Source of the DNA: Pristionchus mayeri
Lineage: Eukaryota > Nematoda > Chromadorea > Rhabditida > Neodiplogasteridae
Direction: 5' to 3'
DNA length: 64,000 nucleotides
Assembly: GCA_036245805.1 (NCBI GenBank)
Contig: BTRK01000001.1
Location: 11,904,001 to 11,968,000 of the forward strand
The notes under the pieces were generated by a model. That model saw only the letters and a program-made list of their open reading frames with translations. It did not search any database and had not been told where the DNA came from. A program made the translations under genes and the position numbers. Below, in pieces: positions 61,293-64,000 of the stretch. The stretch's first letter is position 1; every line of letters starts with the position of its first letter.

Positions 61293-61745
61293 TCGTCGAG
61301 TTATTGTGATCCTCTTTCGAGCCTTTCCCCCATTACCCAATCAGCATCCACTCCCAACGCCCCTCGCATCAATATTGCCCCTCGTACACAATTCCGTACC
61401 CCCAACTCAGTTGATCGCTCCACTCATTCTAAGGACCGTAGTCGTTCACCCTTCACTCGTTCCTCCCCCGTCACACAGGGTCTCAGCATTGCTCAAACTG
61501 TTCGTTGCACCTTCTGTAACTCAGTTGTCCACTATAGTCGCAATTGTACTGTTGTCAAGAGCATTACCGCTCGCCTCTCTCTCATGAAGCCCCAACAGTG
61601 CACCCGCTGTTTCCGTACTATCAATTCCTCTCATTCCCCCACCTGTGAACCTGACCCATGCGTCAGGGGATGTGTGGACGGCGATGGCCGGAGCCTGCGC
61701 CATCAGCAGTGGTTCTGCCCCCTCAACCCGGACCTGGTGCCCTAA
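61293..61745 (+). pseudogene. gag-like zinc-knuckle fragment of an LTR retrotransposon
   Basis: A frame open from after TAG (61290) to TAA (61743-61745) carries, near residues 65-80, CTFCNSVVHYSRNC, an exact CX2CX4HX4C zinc knuckle. CTRCFRTINSSHSPTC and CVRGCVDGDG...HQQWFCPLNP follow, further Cys/His clusters. The Ser/Arg/Pro-rich stretch before the knuckle is usual for the gag C-terminus, and clustered Cys/His motifs with short spacing resemble BEL/Pao gag proteins. The frame has no upstream ATG and no protease or reverse transcriptase follows, so it is a broken remnant. The same frame resumes after the stop to about 61937. Capsid-type RNA binding would be its original role. Family assignment is moderate. 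Confidence 0.55.
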
Positions 61746-61939
61746 GTGGCCAAGAAGAGATCGACCTCCCCAAGGGAGCCCTGTGTCCCCCATTTGATAT
61801 TTCGGCCATATTGGCAAAAGTCTGTACTATGTGTTGTAACCCACTATAATCGTTGTTTGTTGTTATTGATAGTTTCGCCTATTGCTTACTCCCCACTTCC
61901 CATTGTTCGTCCATTCATGCTTCACAAAGCACCATGACC

Positions 61940-62123
61940 CATCAATCTAGAGAATCATTCTCATCCATTCCATCACACACATTCCCCTCACTTCTCTTTC
62001 TTTTCTTTCGCGCCCTCCCAGTGTAGCGAAATCACTTCGCTACTATCAATTCATTAAATCATAATCAATAAATCAATCAATTTAAATATTTCATTAATAA
62101 ATATAATCAGTCATCGTTCAATC
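61940..62123. other. AT-rich linker, no gene
   Basis: Contains GTAGCGAAATCACTTCGCTAC, an 8-bp-arm hairpin near 62024-62044, and AATCAATAAATCAATCAATT. Nothing else is recognisable. Confidence 0.5.
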
Positions 62124-62312
62124 ACTTCAACAAGCCTCTACCGTATCATTATTTCAATTTACCGCGGAGAAAGTGTCCCACACGGAAGATGCAGGGTAGC
62201 CTACCGTATGCCGCGGAGCGCTTGCATTTTCTGGACTCGATTTTCTTTTAGCGTTGAAGAGTTTCCTCCACGTTCACGTCACTTTTTCCTTTCACGTTTT
62301 CTTTATTCATTC
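62124..62312 (-). repeat. Inverted copy of retrotransposon leader (left arm)
   Basis: About 189 bp, reverse complement of 62795-62983 at roughly 95% or better by eye. It includes TACCGTATGCCGCGGAGCGC and GTCCCACACGGAAGATGCAG. It ends exactly where the primer binding site would begin but has no primer binding site itself. Confidence 0.85.
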
Positions 62313-62779
62313 ATCACATTACTAGGCCTACTTGCCTAGTATTCATCCTAATAGCTGAGTACATCGATTTGCGAGCTATTTCATCGCGTTTTCTCTCACT
62401 TTCCGTCACTTTGTCATCATTTCATCAGTTCCTCACTCAGGATACAGGGACTCAACCCAGTCCACTCATCCATCCAGGGACTCAAGTGTCGCCACTACTC
62501 CATCCTGGGACTCAAACCAGCCCGCTCAACCGTCCAGGGACTCAAGTATCTTCGGCAGTAACGTCCTCTGAAGGTACTTCCCTTTCATCACTTCCTAGCA
62601 TCAACTTCCTAGCACTTCCTAGCTTTCAATCAATAGCATCAAAACAACCCTATTCCCTTCTGTGATCTACCCATTCCTTTCGTGTTTCCCCTGTAAATCA
62701 AAGTAAATAAATTGTGTTTATTATCAAACCTTGTTCATTGCATACCATAAAAAGGAATCTAGCAATAGATTTTCCTACA
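62313..62779 (+). mobile_element. LTR (3' part at least) of a tRNA-Gly-primed retrotransposon
   Basis: The sequence ends in CTACA directly before the primer binding site, as an LTR ending in CA should. A poly(A) signal AATAAA is at 62706-62711, about 70 bp before the end, fitting R-U5 architecture. It contains a 30-bp tandem repeat (62445-62545) with the core CAGGGACTCAA; because 30 is a multiple of three, it encodes PGTQ-containing 10-residue repeats in the open frame 62369-62665. I could not fix the 5' boundary (TG start) and the partner LTR is not in the window. Confidence 0.6.
62445..62545 (+). repeat. 30-bp tandem repeat, 3.5 units
   Basis: Units start C(A/T)GGGACTCAA at 62445, 62475, 62505 and 62535. 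They encode GTQ(P/V/T)SPL-type 10-aa periodicity, but probably lie in LTR sequence. Confidence 0.8.
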
Positions 62780-62796
62780 TGGTGCATCGGCCGGGA
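62780..62796 (+). promoter_or_regulatory. Primer binding site for tRNA-Gly
   Basis: TGGTGCATCGGCCGGGA is complementary to the 3' end of tRNA-Gly (…TCCCGGCCGATGCA plus CCA) as found in nematodes and other animals. It lies immediately after the CTACA LTR end. Confidence 0.8.
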
Positions 62797-62983
62797 ATGA
62801 ATAAAGAAAACGTGAAAGGAAAAAGTGACGTGAACGTGGAGGAAACTCTCCAACGCTAAAAGAAAATCGAGTCCAGAAAATGCAAGCGCTCCGCGGCATA
62901 CGGTAGGCTACCCTGTATCTTCCGTGTGGGACACTTTCTCAGCGGTAAATTGAAATAATGATACGGTAGAGGCTGGCTGAAGT
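62795..62983 (+). repeat. Retrotransposon leader (right arm of inverted repeat)
   Basis: Leader between primer binding site and gag start, also present inverted at 62124-62312. Arms enclose the ~480-bp LTR region. Confidence 0.85.
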
Positions 62984-63077
62984 ATTCTTCCACAACCTTT
63001 TCTCACTTTCGCTCATCCTCAAACCGATCATAATTCCTTTCGCACTTCCTCCCAATGTCACAACTCGCCCTCGCAAA

Positions 63078-63308
63078 ATGGGTGAAACTTTCACATCAGC
63101 ATTTTCTGCCCAGTACGACCAACTGTATCCCCTGCTCGATCAAATCAAACCAGTTTTCGAAAAAATCGACAGCGAAACTGAGAGACTGTTCGAAGTCACA
63201 ACCTCGAACGAAATCAAATCATTTATCGCCGACATGGCCCATGCCTTTGTCAATCAATCAATCAATCAAGTTTATCACGTCAGGCGATTAACACCAGATG
63301 AGGAATAG
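63078..63308 (+). pseudogene. gag-like N-terminus, interrupted by RTE insertion
   Basis: The frame starts MGETFTSAFSAQYDQLYPLL about 280 bp after the primer binding site, where gag is expected, and continues helical and acidic (KIDSETERLFEV, SFIADMAHAF). After about residue 58 it runs into (CAAT)n, so the last ~17 residues and the stop at 63308 come from the antisense RTE 3' untranslated region, not from gag. The rest of gag and pol is displaced beyond the LINE or lost. I do not recognise conserved gag domains in 58 residues; the assignment rests on position and reading frame. Confidence 0.5.
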
Positions 63309-64000
63309 GTCTATTCTTCGGCAGTTGCATGCCACCAGTTCGCGCCAAGGGATCTTCTTAGGTCATCTTTCCATCGCGCTCTAGGTTGTCCTTGGGGGCG
63401 GGTCTTGTTGTAAGGGACCCAGTCTGTAGATGCGCGGCTCCACTGGTCAAATCCCATGCGTCCCAGCTTCCGAGCCCACTTAGTCTTCCTTCTGAGCGCT
63501 TCTTCATTCCAGTCGCGCAGGTTGGTCGCTTTGCGGATGTTCTCGTTCCTCCATCGATCTCGTAAGCTGATTCCAAGCATTTTCCGCTCCATCTTACGCT
63601 GCGTCACACTAAGTCTCTCCTTCTCACTTGCTCGCAGTGCCCAAAGCTCGCTCCCATAGAGTACTGTAGAAGAGACGCAGCTCTCAAATAGTCGTCGTCT
63701 AGTCTTCATAGGAAGCAACCTTGTGGAAAGGAGGTGGGACAATTTACTCCAGGCGAACCATCCCAAGCGAATCCTATGTTCAACTTCAGCCAGGTGATCG
63801 AGGGGGAGGGTGATTCTTCCTCCAAGATAGGTTGCAGAATCGGCGAAATTGAACACTTGATTATTGATGATGATTGGGGCTCGGGTTGTTGTACATGATG
63901 TAAGGAGCACTGTCTTTCCTGAGTTAACTTCCAATCCGACACGAGCACATGAATCCATCAGTTTCCGCAACATTCTTTCAAGTTCGGGGCGTGTCTTGGC
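63251..64000 (-). mobile_element. RTE-clade non-LTR retrotransposon, 3' part (runs off window)
   Basis: On the minus strand the RT reading frame ends at 63311, followed by a very short 3' UTR (~40 bp) and a (TTGA)n run at about 63251-63269. A short UTR and tetranucleotide tail instead of poly(A) are hallmarks of RTE elements. The insertion lies inside the gag-like frame of the LTR element in opposite orientation. The 5' part and target-site duplication are outside the window. Confidence 0.85.
63311..64000 (-). CDS. RTE-type reverse transcriptase, C-terminal part (partial)
   Basis: 229 residues are visible, and the frame is open through the right window edge (upstream codons give AKTRPELER before the Met at 63973). 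The visible part begins at the end of the palm with VGLEVNSGKT (RT motif 6-like) and YLGGRI (motif 7). The thumb region follows with LFESCVSSTVLYGSELWALR, RKMERKMLGISLRDRWRNE and the characteristic tail GQPRARWKDDLRRSLGANWW. The catalytic FADD-type motif and endonuclease domain would lie upstream, beyond 64000. No stop or frameshift is visible, so the copy may be young. It reverse-transcribes its own RNA at target sites in the nucleus. Placement in RTE rather than CR1 rests on the tail and the short repeat-ended UTR. Confidence 0.88.
   Translation of the reverse strand, partial: AKTRPELERMLRKLMDSCARVGLEVNSGKTVLLTSCTTTRAPIIINNQVFNFADSATYLGGRITLPLDHLAEVEHRIRLGWFAWSKLSHLLSTRLLPMKTRRRLFESCVSSTVLYGSELWALRASEKERLSVTQRKMERKMLGISLRDRWRNENIRKATNLRDWNEEALRRKTKWARKLGRMGFDQWSRASTDWVPYNKTRPQGQPRARWKDDLRRSLGANWWHATAEE

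Noticed and set aside
61746..61937. Continuation of the gag-like frame after the TAA at 61743
   Set aside because: The frame stays open for 63 residues but shows no Cys/His or protease motif, so I could not support a coding call.

Overview
This window is eukaryotic, non-bacterial DNA, most likely nematode. The evidence is indirect: an RTE-type LINE with a (TTGA)n 3' end, a DD34D mariner, an LTR retrotransposon primed by tRNA-Gly, sphingomyelin-synthase-like exons, and short exons preceded by TTTCAG/TTGCAG/TTACAG acceptors. There are no bacterial-style operons, no rRNA, no intact tRNA and no complete host gene that I can support. The only intact-looking protein gene is a mariner transposase.

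Layout: (1) 1-42101 is one uninterrupted satellite array that runs off the left edge. It is built from 8-bp units (CAGCCAAT, CTGCCAAT, CAGCCAAA, TAGCCAAT and rarer variants) arranged in nested higher-order duplications of about 0.9-4.2 kb. The commonest unit junction, AGCCAATCAG, matches the NF-Y/CBF CCAAT-box consensus, so the array holds thousands of CCAAT motifs. (2) 42102-59784 is an AT-rich patchwork of old, diverged segmental duplicates. It contains a decayed mariner-sized TIR element (42945-44211), three copies of a 124-bp sphingomyelin-synthase-like exon (two with stops), several dispersed repeat modules, a tRNA-related SINE with target-site duplication (47791-48033) whose unoccupied paralogous site is at about 59366, a ~2-kb near-perfect foldback element flanked by TTAA (51604-53658), and a second palindrome (53859-54284). 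(3) 59785-61026 is a complete mariner with 27-bp TIRs, TA target duplication and an intact 338-aa transposase on the minus strand. (4) 61027-64000 is a retroelement graveyard: a gag-like zinc-knuckle fragment, an LTR end with a 17-bp tRNA-Gly primer binding site, a ~190-bp inverted duplication of the leader, a gag-like N-terminus, and an antisense RTE-clade LINE 3' part inserted into it and running off the right edge.

The parts do not form a pathway. The window reads as a satellite edge next to a heterochromatin-like, transposon-rich, duplicated region. The item most worth following up is the 42-kb CCAAT/NF-Y-consensus satellite.
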